Source: DASPKT01 sp035626475
Lineage (GTDB): Bacteria > Pseudomonadota > Alphaproteobacteria > Azospirillales > Azospirillaceae
Direction of reading: 5' to 3'
Length of the DNA stretch: 64,000 bases
Assembly: GCA_035626475.1 (NCBI GenBank)
Contig: DASPNP010000015.1
Location: 28,410-92,409 of the forward strand
Part shown: piece by piece, positions 34,412-42,435 of the stretch
How the letters are laid out: every line of letters begins with the position of its first letter
Position numbering within the stretch: position 1 is the first letter of the stretch
Program-made: the position numbers and the translations under genes
The notes under the pieces: model-generated
The model's database searches: none
Told to the model about the DNA's origin: nothing
The model's input: only the letters and a program-made list of their open reading frames with translations

Positions 34412-34963
34412 ATGCAGGACGCCCCGCCCAAGCCCCCCGGCTACATGACCGCCACCCCCTGCGCCCAGACGCTGACCCGGCTGGAGCTGGCGCTGATCCG
34501 GGTGTGGGAGGCCTTCTCGCGCTGGGCGACGGAGCTGAACACGGCCGTCTCGGGCGAGCCCTTCGGCTTCCAGGACGTGGTGGTGCTGCACGCCATCCGC
34601 ATGCGCCAGGGACCACGCAACCTGACCGAGGTGCTGCGCTTCCTGAACCGCAGCGACGTCTCCAACATCCAGTACTCATTGCGCAAGCTGGAGCGGGCGG
34701 GGCTGGTGCGGCGCAGCGCCGGCGCCACCAAGCGCGAGTCCAGCTACGCCCTGACGCCGCTGGGCACCGAGGTCACCGACCGCTTCTCCGCACGCCGGCA
34801 GGAGCTGCTGGTGGGCTTGGCCGGCGAGGTGCTGGACTTCGCGCCGCAGATGGAGCGGGCGGCCGCCGTGCTGGAGCGGCTGGTCGGCCTCTACGACCAG
34901 TCCACCCAGTCGGTGCTGAACGAGCGCATCGTCGGCCGGGCGGACGAGACCCGGACCGAGTGA
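34412..34963 (+). CDS. MarR-type winged-helix regulator
   Basis: Predicted 183-residue DNA-binding protein. The ATG at 34412 follows GAGGAGGC. The helix-turn-helix and wing read NLTEVLRFLNRSDVSNIQYS, then LRKLERAGLVRRSAGATKRE and SSYALTPLGTEVTDRF, the classic MarR layout. An N-terminal helix (RLELALIRVWEAFSRWATEL) and a C-terminal dimerisation helix flank it. It lies 9 bases after the formate dehydrogenase remnant and 169 bases before the AhpD-like gene, whose upstream region contains two CATGCAT elements that could be its operator. It probably senses a small ligand of the neighbouring pathway (inference). Confidence 0.85.
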   Translation: MQDAPPKPPGYMTATPCAQTLTRLELALIRVWEAFSRWATELNTAVSGEPFGFQDVVVLHAIRMRQGPRNLTEVLRFLNRSDVSNIQYSLRKLERAGLVRRSAGATKRESSYALTPLGTEVTDRFSARRQELLVGLAGEVLDFAPQMERAAAVLERLVGLYDQSTQSVLNERIVGRADETRTE

Positions 34964-35132
34964 AAACGCATGCATTCCGTCCTGTGAACTCCATGCATGT
35001 CATGGCCAATAAACCGCTTGAGTAAAGCCGGTTTTCGCGTCGGAAACTGTTTATTTGACGAGGATTTCTGCAGACCGTCTACTTGACTGGCGCGATCCCG
35101 CGTCAGTGAAACCGAAGTCGCCGGAGGAAGAG

Positions 35133-35720
35133 ATGCCGAACCCCCATCTGCGTACCGTGCCTCGCGACGAGATGCCCGACGATCTGAAGGCCCTGCACGA
35201 CATGGCCACCAGCCGCACGGGCGAGCCCACCATCATCGAGGTGATGGCCAACAACCCGACCATGCTGCGCTGGTACTTCGACGGCTTCTACAAGAAGATC
35301 TTCTACAATGAAGATCCGGGCATGCTGGTCGACGTCCGGACCAAGGAGATATTGCGGCTGAAGCTGTCGAAGCAGCATGGCTGCCTGTTCTGCAACCGCT
35401 CCAACACTGTGGACTGCCTGAACGCCGGCATCACCCAGACACAGGTCGACAACATCCTGACGCCCACGCCGGAGCATTTCAACGAGAAGGATTTGGCGGT
35501 CATCGAACTGGCCGAGCAGATGATGCTGCAGAACATGCATGGCGAGCTGACCCGCGACCTCTACGACCGGCTGCGCAAGTACTATTCGGACGCGCAGCTG
35601 GTGGAGATCGGCTTCGTCGCCGCGGTGCTGACCGGCATGGCCAAGTACATCTTCACCTTCGACATGGTCCCGCGCGAGGAGATCTGCCCCATCGTGCCCA
35701 AGGCCGTGGCGGCGGAGTGA
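35133..35720 (+). CDS. carboxymuconolactone decarboxylase/AhpD-like family protein
   Basis: Predicted 195-residue protein of the CMD/AhpD helical family. I chose the ATG at 35133, preceded by GGAGGAAG, over an in-frame upstream ATG at 35055 that has no ribosome site. The core shows VRTKEILRLKLSKQHGCLFC, an AhpD-type CxxC redox pair, followed by LNAGITQTQVDNI and LAVIELAEQMMLQNMHGELT. Family members are either decarboxylases or peroxidase-like thiol proteins; the CxxC points to the thiol type. It is last in the rightward arm of the TonB-receptor/MarR cluster and is followed by a repeat element. Confidence 0.85.
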   Translation: MPNPHLRTVPRDEMPDDLKALHDMATSRTGEPTIIEVMANNPTMLRWYFDGFYKKIFYNEDPGMLVDVRTKEILRLKLSKQHGCLFCNRSNTVDCLNAGITQTQVDNILTPTPEHFNEKDLAVIELAEQMMLQNMHGELTRDLYDRLRKYYSDAQLVEIGFVAAVLTGMAKYIFTFDMVPREEICPIVPKAVAAE

Positions 35721-35738
35721 GCGCACCGGGCGGGGTTC

Positions 35739-35937
35739 TTATCCTTCTCCCCTTGCGGGAGAAGGATGGGGCCCCAAGCTTGCTTGGGGAGGATGAGGGG
35801 TCGACCGCCGCAGGCGGGCGTTCTCGACACCTCAGCTTGGCGTAGGGGGGAGAATGTCGGGCTTTCGCTAGCCGACCCCTCGCCCTCCCACGCCTGCGGC
35901 GCGGGGCCCATCCCTCTCCCGCAAGGGGAGAGGGATG
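35739..35937. repeat. ~200-bp nested inverted-repeat element (family D), copy 3
   Basis: Fills the gap between the AhpD-like gene and the HAD phosphatase gene. Ends are CTTCTCCCCTTGCGGGAGAA and CCTCTCCCGCAAGGGGAGAG. The interior has GGATGAGGGGTCGACC facing GCCGACCCCTCGCCCTCC. Same architecture as copies at 4948, 27302, 47877 and 53640. Confidence 0.83.
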
Positions 35938-35993
35938 AAGCGCGGCCGCCGTGCTAGATCAGGCATCCCCGCCCGACACGCGCAGGCTCAAGC

Positions 35994-36647
35994 ATGACCC
36001 CCAAGGCCCTGGTCTTCGACCTCGACGGCACGCTGGCCGATACCGACCCGGTGCATTTCGAGACTTACCGCACGCTCCTGCGTGGCCATGGGATGCAGAT
36101 CGACGAGGCGTTCTACCGGGCGCGCATCTCCGGCCGGTCGAACGCGGCGGCGCTGGCGGACCTTTTCCCGCATCTGAACGCGGCCGAGCACGCCCGCATC
36201 GCCGACGAGAAGGAGGCCGCCTTCCGCGCCGCCGCCACGGCGATGGTGCCGCTGGCCGGGCTGGTGGCGCTGCTGGACTGGGCGGAGGCGCGGGGCGTCA
36301 AGGTGGCCCTGGTCACCAACGCGCCCCGGGCCAACGCCGCGCACATGCTCGATGTGCTGGGCCTGGCCGGGCGCTTCCCCGTGCAAGTGCTGGGCGAGGA
36401 GCTGCCCCGCGCCAAGCCGGACCCGCTGCCCTATGTGACCGCGCTGCAGCGGCTGGGCGTCGCGGCCGGCGAGGCCGTCGCCTTCGAGGACTCCGTCCCT
36501 GGCATCCGCTCCGCCGTGGGCGCCGGCATCTGGACGGCCGGCCTCACCACCGGCCAGACGCCGGAGACCCTGCTGGGCGCCGGCGCCGCCATCGCCATCC
36601 CCGACTTCACCGCCGAGGCGCTGTGGCGGCGGCTGGAGGCGCGGTGA
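35994..36647 (+). CDS. HAD-superfamily phosphatase/phosphomutase (CbbY/PGMB-like)
   Basis: Predicted 217-residue cytoplasmic HAD hydrolase. All four motifs are present: motif I FDLDGTLADTDP with nucleophile Asp, motif II VALVTNAPRAN, the motif III Lys in RAKPDPLPY, and motif IV VAFEDSVPGIRSA. An alpha-helical cap (ETYRTLLRGHGMQIDEAFYR) sits between motifs I and II. This matches subfamily IA phosphatases such as CbbY or beta-phosphoglucomutase. The substrate is likely a sugar phosphate but cannot be named. It stands alone between two repeat elements, so neighbours give no hint. Confidence 0.88.
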   Translation: MTPKALVFDLDGTLADTDPVHFETYRTLLRGHGMQIDEAFYRARISGRSNAAALADLFPHLNAAEHARIADEKEAAFRAAATAMVPLAGLVALLDWAEARGVKVALVTNAPRANAAHMLDVLGLAGRFPVQVLGEELPRAKPDPLPYVTALQRLGVAAGEAVAFEDSVPGIRSAVGAGIWTAGLTTGQTPETLLGAGAAIAIPDFTAEALWRRLEAR

Positions 36648-36667
36648 GCGAGAGTTGTTGGCCGCCT

Positions 36668-36875
36668 CCCCGTCATCCCGGCGAAAGCCGGGACCCATGG
36701 GTTGCAGTCATGTGAGTTCAATGAAGCAATCCCGTAGGTCGCATGGAGCGCAGCGCAATGCGACGCCGCCCCGGCGGGGTGTCGCATTGCGCCTTCGGCT
36801 CCATGCGACCTACGGGTGCTGCATCGACCGCATCCCACTGCAACCCCTGAGCCCCGGCTTCCGCCGGGGTGACGG
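36668..36875. repeat. modular nested palindrome (outer arm A, inner arm B)
   Basis: Outer arms CCCGTCATCCCGGCGAAAGC and GGCTTCCGCCGGGGTGACGG enclose the B palindrome (CGTAGGTCGCATGGAGCGCA and CTCCATGCGACCTACGG). Lies between the convergent HAD and YbaN-like genes. Confidence 0.82.
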
Positions 36876-36904
36876 TGGAAAATGCGGCGGACTGCGGCGG
36901 GAGC

Positions 36905-37288
36905 CTACCGCCCCACCCTCACCCGCGCCGGCTCCGGCCGCGTCGCGACGAACAGGGCGGAGAGCGCCAGCACGGCCCAGCCGGCGGCGGCCGTGGCGGG
37001 CATCGTAGTGGCGAGCGGGGCCAGCAACGCCGCGCCCAGCAGCATGCCGCCGAGCGCCGCGACCTTGGCCGGGCGGGTGACGGCGCCGTGCTCGACAAAC
37101 AGGCGGATGGAGGGGCCGAGGCGCGGATGGTCCAGCAGGCGCGCGGCGCGGCGGTCGCCGGCCTTCAGGAAGCACAGGGCGGCCGCGATCCAGAACACGG
37201 TCGTCGGCAGCACCGGCAGCAGCAGGCCGATCCCGCCGAGCGCGAGCAGGGCGGAACCGGCGATCTTCAGGAGGGGAGCCTTGGACAT
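36905..37288 (-). CDS. YbaN/DUF454 family inner-membrane protein
   Basis: Predicted 127-residue small membrane protein. The ATG at 37288 fits the family start: MSKAPLLKIAGSALLALGGI, then GLLLPVLPTTVFWIAAALCF, the strongly conserved DUF454 segment in which PVLPTTPF is usual. A middle stretch (HPRLGPSIRLFVEHGAVTRP) and two further hydrophobic segments follow. Function is unknown; E. coli YbaN is the model member. An upstream in-frame start would add about 30 residues unlike the family. Confidence 0.85.
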   Translation of the reverse strand: MSKAPLLKIAGSALLALGGIGLLLPVLPTTVFWIAAALCFLKAGDRRAARLLDHPRLGPSIRLFVEHGAVTRPAKVAALGGMLLGAALLAPLATTMPATAAAGWAVLALSALFVATRPEPARVRVGR

Positions 37289-37372
37289 CGGGTCACTCCG
37301 GGGCGTCGTCACAGCTACATGGGTCCGGGGGAGGCTTGGGCAAGTGACGGGGAGGGCGGTGATTACCGCCCT

Positions 37373-37517
37373 CCCCGTCATCCCCGCGGAGGCGGGAATC
37401 CAGGCGATGAGCTTGCTATTGGCAAGCCGGGAAGGCGCAAAGGGAGCCGTTGCGCTCTTCCCAAACGCCGCAGTGCAAAGGAAATACCTGGGTCCCCGCC
37501 TCCGCGGGGATGACGGG
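37373..37517. repeat. A-type inverted repeat, variant without B or C core
   Basis: Arms CCCCGTCATCCCCGCGGAGG and CCTCCGCGGGGATGACGGG flank an unrelated ~80-base centre. This is a divergent member of the GTCATCCC arm family (CGCGGAGGCGGGAATCCAGG rather than GGCGCAAGCCGGGACCC). It lies between catalase and the YbaN-like gene. Confidence 0.7.
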
Positions 37518-37537
37518 TAGTGATGAGGGCGCCCGGA

Positions 37538-39001
37538 TCACTCCGCCGCCACCGGCTGCGCCGCCGTCAGGCCGAGGGACCGGCGGACACCCGCGGCGTA
37601 GTCGGGGTGGATGCGCTCGAAATGGGCCAGCTGGCGCTCGACGATGAAGCCGGGCACGCCCTGCATCGCCGCCGCGATGTTGGCGAAGAGGCGGCGCCGC
37701 TGTCCCTCGTCGAACAGGGCGAAGAGCGCGCGCGGCTGGATGTAGTCGTCATTGTCCAGCCGGTGGTCATGGCGATCGGCGGCGCCCGTCAGGCGCAGCG
37801 GCGGCTCGGCGACGCCGGGGTCCTGCGCCGGCCCCCCGAAGCTGTTGGGCTCGTAATAGGCGTCGGGGTTGCCGGTGTCGTTGCGGAAGAACCGCATCGC
37901 CCCGTCCTTGTGGTAGTGGCGGACCGGGCATTTCGGCTGGTTCACCGGCAGCGCCTCGTAATGCGTGCCGATGCGGTAGCGGTGCGCGTCGGCATAGGCG
38001 AAGAGCCGGCCCTGCAGCACCCGGTCCGGGCTGAAGCCGATGCCGGGCACGATGTTGCTGGGGCTGAAGGCCGCCTGCTCGATCTCGGCGAAGTAGTTGT
38101 CGGCGTTGCGGTTCAGCTCGACCTCGCCGACCTCGATCAGCGGGTAGTCGGCGTGCGGCCAGACCTTGGTCAGGTCGAACGGGTCGTACGGGGTGTTCTC
38201 CGCCTCCAGCTCCGGCATCACCTGCACGAACATGGTCCAGCGCGGGAAGTCGCCGGCCTCGATGGCGCCGAACAGGTCCTCCTGGTAGCTCTCGCGGCTG
38301 CGCCCGATCACCTCGGCCGACTGGTCGTTGGTGAGAGTCCGGTGGCCCTGGCGGGTCTTGAAGTGGAACTTCACCCAGAAGCGCTCGCCGTCATGGTTCC
38401 AGAAGCTGAAGGTGTGGCTGCCGTAGCCGTTCATGAAGCGCGGGGAGACGGGCAGGCCGCGGTCCGAGAACAGGATGGTGATCTGGTGCAGGCTCTCCGG
38501 GCTCTGGCTCCAGAAGTCCCACATGGCGGTGCTGGAGCGCAGGTTCGTGCGCGGATGGCGCTTCTGGGTGCGGATGAAGTCGGGAAACTTCAGCGGGTCG
38601 CGGATGAAGAAGACCGGCGTGTTGTTGCCGACCAGGTCCCAGTTGCCCTCCTCGGTGTAGAACTTCAGCGCGAAGCCGCGCACGTCGCGCTCGGCATCGG
38701 CCGCGCCCTGCTCGCCCGCCACGGTGGAGAAGCGCAGCAGCAGGTCGGTCCTCTTGCCCACCTCGCTGAACAGCCTGGCCCGGGTGAAGCGGGTGATGTC
38801 CTGCGTCACCGTCAGGGTGCCGAAGGCGCCCCAGCCCTTGGCATGGACGACGCGCTCGGGGATGCGCTCGCGGTTCTGGTGCGCCAGCTTCTCGATCAGC
38901 TGCCAGTCCTGCAGCAGCACGGGGCCGCGCGGGCCGGCGGTGAGGCTGTTCTGGTTGTCGGCGACGGGAGCGCCCGCCGTGGTCGTCAGTCGGTTGGTCA
39001 T
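37538..39001 (-). CDS. katA: monofunctional heme catalase
   Basis: Predicted 487-residue small-subunit heme catalase that converts hydrogen peroxide to water and oxygen. The catalytic His53 is in RIPERVVHAKGWGAFG, the active-site Asn in LVGNNTPVFFIRD (about 126), and the proximal heme Tyr in RLFAYADAHRYRIG. Other conserved blocks are RFSTVAGEQGAADAERD and YGSHTFSFWNHDGERFWVKF. The length fits clade 3 catalases. There is no signal peptide, so it is cytoplasmic. It is divergent from an OxyR gene with 106 bases between starts, so peroxide-dependent activation by OxyR is very likely. Confidence 0.93.
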   Translation of the reverse strand: MTNRLTTTAGAPVADNQNSLTAGPRGPVLLQDWQLIEKLAHQNRERIPERVVHAKGWGAFGTLTVTQDITRFTRARLFSEVGKRTDLLLRFSTVAGEQGAADAERDVRGFALKFYTEEGNWDLVGNNTPVFFIRDPLKFPDFIRTQKRHPRTNLRSSTAMWDFWSQSPESLHQITILFSDRGLPVSPRFMNGYGSHTFSFWNHDGERFWVKFHFKTRQGHRTLTNDQSAEVIGRSRESYQEDLFGAIEAGDFPRWTMFVQVMPELEAENTPYDPFDLTKVWPHADYPLIEVGEVELNRNADNYFAEIEQAAFSPSNIVPGIGFSPDRVLQGRLFAYADAHRYRIGTHYEALPVNQPKCPVRHYHKDGAMRFFRNDTGNPDAYYEPNSFGGPAQDPGVAEPPLRLTGAADRHDHRLDNDDYIQPRALFALFDEGQRRRLFANIAAAMQGVPGFIVERQLAHFERIHPDYAAGVRRSLGLTAAQPVAAE

Positions 39002-39078
39002 CTCTGCCTCGCTAGGAAGGGGTGTATGCCTAGGCAGACGCTAAGCGCGCCGCGATCATCCGTGAAATCGATTGTTCT

Positions 39079-39091
39079 GATCGGACCGATC
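39079..39091. promoter_or_regulatory. inverted repeat in the katA-oxyR intergenic region
   Basis: GATCGGACCGATC is a 6-base inverted repeat around one base, followed by the palindrome CCATAGCTATGG (39094-39105) whose ATAG...CTAT halves resemble the OxyR half-site consensus. The region is only 106 bases, so binding here can govern both divergent promoters. Confidence 0.4.
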
Positions 39092-39107
39092 GGCCATAGC
39101 TATGGTC

Positions 39108-39980
39108 ATGAACCTGCGCGACCTCCGCTACCTCATCGCATTGGGCGAGCACCGGCATTTCGGCCGGGCCGCCGAGGCTTGCCATGTCAGCCAGCCCACC
39201 CTGTCCGGCCAGCTGCGCAAGCTGGAGGAGCGGCTGGGGGTGGATTTGTTCGAGCGCACCAGCAAATGGGTCGTCCCGACCGAGGTGGGGGAGCGGCTGC
39301 TGGCCCATGCGCGCCGCGCGGTGGAGGCGGCCGACGCGCTGGAGGCGGAGGCGCGGGCGGCGCGCGACCCGCTGGTGGGACCCCTCAAGCTGGGCGTGAT
39401 CCCGACCCTGGGCCCCTACCTGATGCCGCTGCTGTTCGCGCCGTTGCGGCAGGCCTATCCCCGGCTGGAGATCGAGCTGTGGGAGGATGTGACGGCAAAC
39501 CTGCTGGAGCGGCTGCAGGCGCGCAAGCTGGACGCCGTCATGATCGCCACCACCCCGCCGCCCGAGCTGGAGGAGGCGCCGCTCTTCACCGAGCCCTTCC
39601 TGGCGGCCCTATCCCCTGGCCATGCGCTGGCAGGACGGCAGCGGGTGGACGCGGCCGATCTCTCGGCCGACCTGCTGGTGCTGGCCGACGGGCATTGCCT
39701 GCGCGACCAGGCGCTGGCCGCCTGCGCCCGGGGCGATATGGGAGCGCTCCGCGCCGCCAGCCTGGAGACGCTGGTCAACATGGTGGCGGCCGGCTATGGC
39801 AGCACCCTGATCCCGGGTCTCGCCGCCGGGGCCATGCGCGGCCGCGACGTCACGCTGCTGCCGCTGTCCGACGGCGTGGCGCGCACGGTTCGGCTGGTCA
39901 GCCGGCCGACCTTCCCCCGTGCCAAGGCCCTGTCGGCCCTGGCGGAGACGGTGCGCGGCGTGGTCGGGGATATGAGGTGA
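39108..39980 (+). CDS. oxyR: LysR-type hydrogen-peroxide sensor OxyR
   Basis: Predicted 290-residue regulator. I prefer the ATG at 39108 because the protein then begins MNLRDLRYLIALGEHRHFGR like E. coli OxyR (MNIRDL...); an ATG two codons upstream is also possible. The winged-helix block is CHVSQPTLSGQLRKLEERLG. The two redox cysteines are kept in ADGHCLRDQALAAC (residues 197 and 206), the spacing of E. coli Cys199/Cys208, so peroxide sensing by disulfide formation is expected. It is divergent from catalase. Its TGA overlaps the GTG of the next small gene (39977). Confidence 0.93.
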   Translation: MNLRDLRYLIALGEHRHFGRAAEACHVSQPTLSGQLRKLEERLGVDLFERTSKWVVPTEVGERLLAHARRAVEAADALEAEARAARDPLVGPLKLGVIPTLGPYLMPLLFAPLRQAYPRLEIELWEDVTANLLERLQARKLDAVMIATTPPPELEEAPLFTEPFLAALSPGHALAGRQRVDAADLSADLLVLADGHCLRDQALAACARGDMGALRAASLETLVNMVAAGYGSTLIPGLAAGAMRGRDVTLLPLSDGVARTVRLVSRPTFPRAKALSALAETVRGVVGDMR

Positions 39981-40327
39981 TCCTGCTGCGGCCGAAGCGC
40001 CTGCCGCCCTTCTTCGGCGGCTTCGCGGGCTTCGCCTGCTGGCCGTTCCTCGTGGTGCGGGCCGACGTGACGGATCTGGAGTCCCTCCTGCTGCACGAGC
40101 GGGTGCATATGCGCGAGCAGGCGCGGTGGCTGGTGCTGCCCTGGCTGGCGCTTTACCTGCTGTCGCGCCGCTTCCGCCTGGGCGCCGAGCTGCGCGCCTA
40201 CGGGGCCCAGGTCAGGGCCGGCCAGATCACGCCCGAACGGGCCGCCGAGGCGCTGACCCGCTATCGGCTGGGGCTGGATCGGGAAGCCGCAATGCAAGCC
40301 CTGAACAGATACTTGAGTATAGGTTAA
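39977..40327 (+). CDS. small membrane-associated HExxH protein, putative metallopeptidase
   Basis: Predicted 116-residue protein starting at a GTG that overlaps the oxyR stop (GTGA), so it is translationally coupled to oxyR. It contains LLLHERVHMREQARW, with His40, Glu41 and His44 forming an HExxH zinc motif. One hydrophobic helix follows (WLVLPWLALYLLSRRF), then GAELRAYGAQVRAGQ with a possible third ligand at Glu71. Lengths of this order are seen in small uncharacterised zinc-peptidase-like proteins, but I do not recognise a named family. The coupling to OxyR suggests a link to oxidative stress, which is inference only. Confidence 0.65.
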   Translation: MILLRPKRLPPFFGGFAGFACWPFLVVRADVTDLESLLLHERVHMREQARWLVLPWLALYLLSRRFRLGAELRAYGAQVRAGQITPERAAEALTRYRLGLDREAAMQALNRYLSIG

Positions 40328-40428
40328 TATTAGCGGTTTCGCAGATACAGACCCTTCAATCGATGGGGTTAATCTGCTAATAAGGATTCTTGTCCGCTGG
40401 GGGGCGGGGTCGTCGGGGGGAAATCGAC

Positions 40429-42435
40429 ATGCGGCTGGACCGGTTCAAGGTCGCGCAACGTATTATGCTGGGCCAGGGGTTGCTGGTCGTGATGCTGCTG
40501 TTCATCGGCATTGGCGGCATCGTGGCGCTGCTGCGGACATCCGGTTACTTCGCCGATTACCGCTCGGCCGCGCGCGGCTCCAACCTCGCCAGCGGCATCG
40601 AGATCCAGATCGGCCATGCGCGGCTGGCGGCGAAGGAGTTCCTCCTGACCGAGGACCCCGAGAAGGCCATGAAGGTTGCGGATGGCCTGAACGAGGCGCG
40701 GGCGCTGCTGACGACCGCCGACACCGAATTCCGCACGCCCGAGCTGCGCCGGCTCCTGGCGGAGATGACCAAGGCCATGGCCGCCTTCGACAGTTCCTTC
40801 GACCGCATCGCCGAGGTAGGCACCGTCGCGAAGAAGGCCACGCTGGCGCTGGACGCCAAGGGACCCGGGATCGAGCAGGCTCTGACCCGGATCATGCGGA
40901 CGGCCGAACGCGACCGCGATATCCAGGCGGCCTACAATGCCGGCACCTCGCTGCGCGCCCTGCTACTGGGCCGGCTCTACGTCCAGCGCTTCGAGATCCA
41001 CCGCAACGCCGCCTCGGCCGACCGTGTCCTAGCGGAGTTCAAGGCCTTCGACGAGGCCTTCCGCCAGCTCGACGCCCAGCTGCAGAACCCGGAGCGCCGC
41101 GCCGCCATGGCCGAGGCCGCCGCCGGCTTCCAGGCCTACCGCGCCGCCTTCGACGACAAGCGTGCGGCCATCACCGAGATGGAGGCGCTGGCGGCCGGCA
41201 CCCTGACGCCCAACGGTTTGCGGATCGCCGAGCTGGCGGAGGAGATCCTGGCAGCGCTCAAGGCGGACCAGGACCGCCTGGGGCCGGAGGCCGTCGCCTC
41301 CATGCTGCAGGCCGAGATCGTCATGGCCGTGCTGAGCGTGCTGGCGGTGCTGTTCGGCATCGGCGGCTCGCTGCTGATCGCCCGCTCCATCACCCGCCCC
41401 GTGACCGGCCTGACGGACGCCATGCGCGCCCTGGCCGCCGGCCGGCTGGAGGCCGACATTCCCGACACGGACGGCCGCGACGAGATCGGCGACATGGCCC
41501 GGGCGGTGGAGGTCTTCAAGGCGAACGGGCTGGAGCGCCGCCGGCTGGAGGCCGAGCAGGAGGCCCAGCGCGTGGCGCGGGAGCGGCGGGCGGCGACGCT
41601 GGAGCGGCTGATGGCCGATTTCGAGGCCCGCATCCAGGGGCTGGTGACGCAGCTGGGATCGGCCAGCGCGCAGATGAAGGGCACGGCGCAGTCCATGTCG
41701 GCCCTGTCGGAGCAGACCAACCGGCAGGCCGTGGCGGTGGCGGGGGCGGCCGAGCAGGCCAGCGCCAACGTGCAGACCGTGGCGTCCGCCGCCGAGGAGC
41801 TGACGGGCTCCATCACCGAGATCGCCCGGCAGGTGGCGGAGAGCGCCGGCATCGCCGAGCAGGCCAAGATCGAGGCGGAGCGCACCAACGAGATCGTCGA
41901 ATCGCTGGCGGGCGCCGCCGCGCGCATCGGCGACGTGGTGCGGCTGATCAGCGAGATCGCCAGCCAGACCAACCTGCTGGCCCTGAACGCCACGATCGAG
42001 GCCGCGCGCGCCGGCGAGGCGGGCAAGGGCTTCGCGGTCGTGGCGGGCGAGGTCAAGACGCTGGCCAACCAGACCGCCCGCGCCACCGAGGAGATCTCCG
42101 GCCAGATCCAGCAGGTGCAGGAGGCGACCCGGTCGGCCGTGGCGGCCATCCAGGGCATCAACGGCACCATCTCGCGCATCAACGAGATCGCCACCGGCAT
42201 CGCCTCGGCGGTGGAGGAGCAGGGCGCCGCGACCCAGGAGATCGCCCGCAACGTGCAGCAGGCGGCGGTCGGGACCCAGGAGGTCAGCAGCACCATCGTC
42301 GAGGTCCGCCACGCCGCCACCGAGACCGGCGCCGCCGCCACCCAGGTGCTGGCCGCCGCGACCGAGGTGCAGTCGGAGTCCGGGACGCTGACGGAGGAGG
42401 TCAACCGCTTCCTGGCGGCGGTGAAGGCAGCCTGA
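40429..42435 (+). CDS. methyl-accepting chemotaxis protein
   Basis: Predicted 668-residue transmembrane chemoreceptor. The ATG at 40429 follows GGGGGGAAA; an in-frame start 13 codons upstream gives a less hydrophobic N-terminus. TM1 is about residues 13-35 (IMLGQGLLVVMLLFIGIGGI). The periplasmic part (about 45-300) is all-helical, like an HBM/four-helix sensor. TM2 (EIVMAVLSVLAVLFGIGGSL) leads into a HAMP domain (SITRPVTGLTDAMRALAAGR), then the signalling domain with the conserved hairpin EIASQTNLLALNATIEAARA and GEAGKGFAVVAGEVKTLANQ. No C-terminal CheR-binding pentapeptide is visible. Ligand unknown. Its last 35 bases overlap the convergent creC-like gene. Confidence 0.92.
   Translation: MRLDRFKVAQRIMLGQGLLVVMLLFIGIGGIVALLRTSGYFADYRSAARGSNLASGIEIQIGHARLAAKEFLLTEDPEKAMKVADGLNEARALLTTADTEFRTPELRRLLAEMTKAMAAFDSSFDRIAEVGTVAKKATLALDAKGPGIEQALTRIMRTAERDRDIQAAYNAGTSLRALLLGRLYVQRFEIHRNAASADRVLAEFKAFDEAFRQLDAQLQNPERRAAMAEAAAGFQAYRAAFDDKRAAITEMEALAAGTLTPNGLRIAELAEEILAALKADQDRLGPEAVASMLQAEIVMAVLSVLAVLFGIGGSLLIARSITRPVTGLTDAMRALAAGRLEADIPDTDGRDEIGDMARAVEVFKANGLERRRLEAEQEAQRVARERRAATLERLMADFEARIQGLVTQLGSASAQMKGTAQSMSALSEQTNRQAVAVAGAAEQASANVQTVASAAEELTGSITEIARQVAESAGIAEQAKIEAERTNEIVESLAGAAARIGDVVRLISEIASQTNLLALNATIEAARAGEAGKGFAVVAGEVKTLANQTARATEEISGQIQQVQEATRSAVAAIQGINGTISRINEIATGIASAVEEQGAATQEIARNVQQAAVGTQEVSSTIVEVRHAATETGAAATQVLAAATEVQSESGTLTEEVNRFLAAVKAA

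Noticed and set aside
37520..39976. Apparent 935-codon plus-strand gene running from 37520 to 40327
   Set aside because: Its first ~800 codons are antisense to catalase or out of frame with oxyR. Only the last 116 codons (from GTG 39977) make sense as a separate protein.
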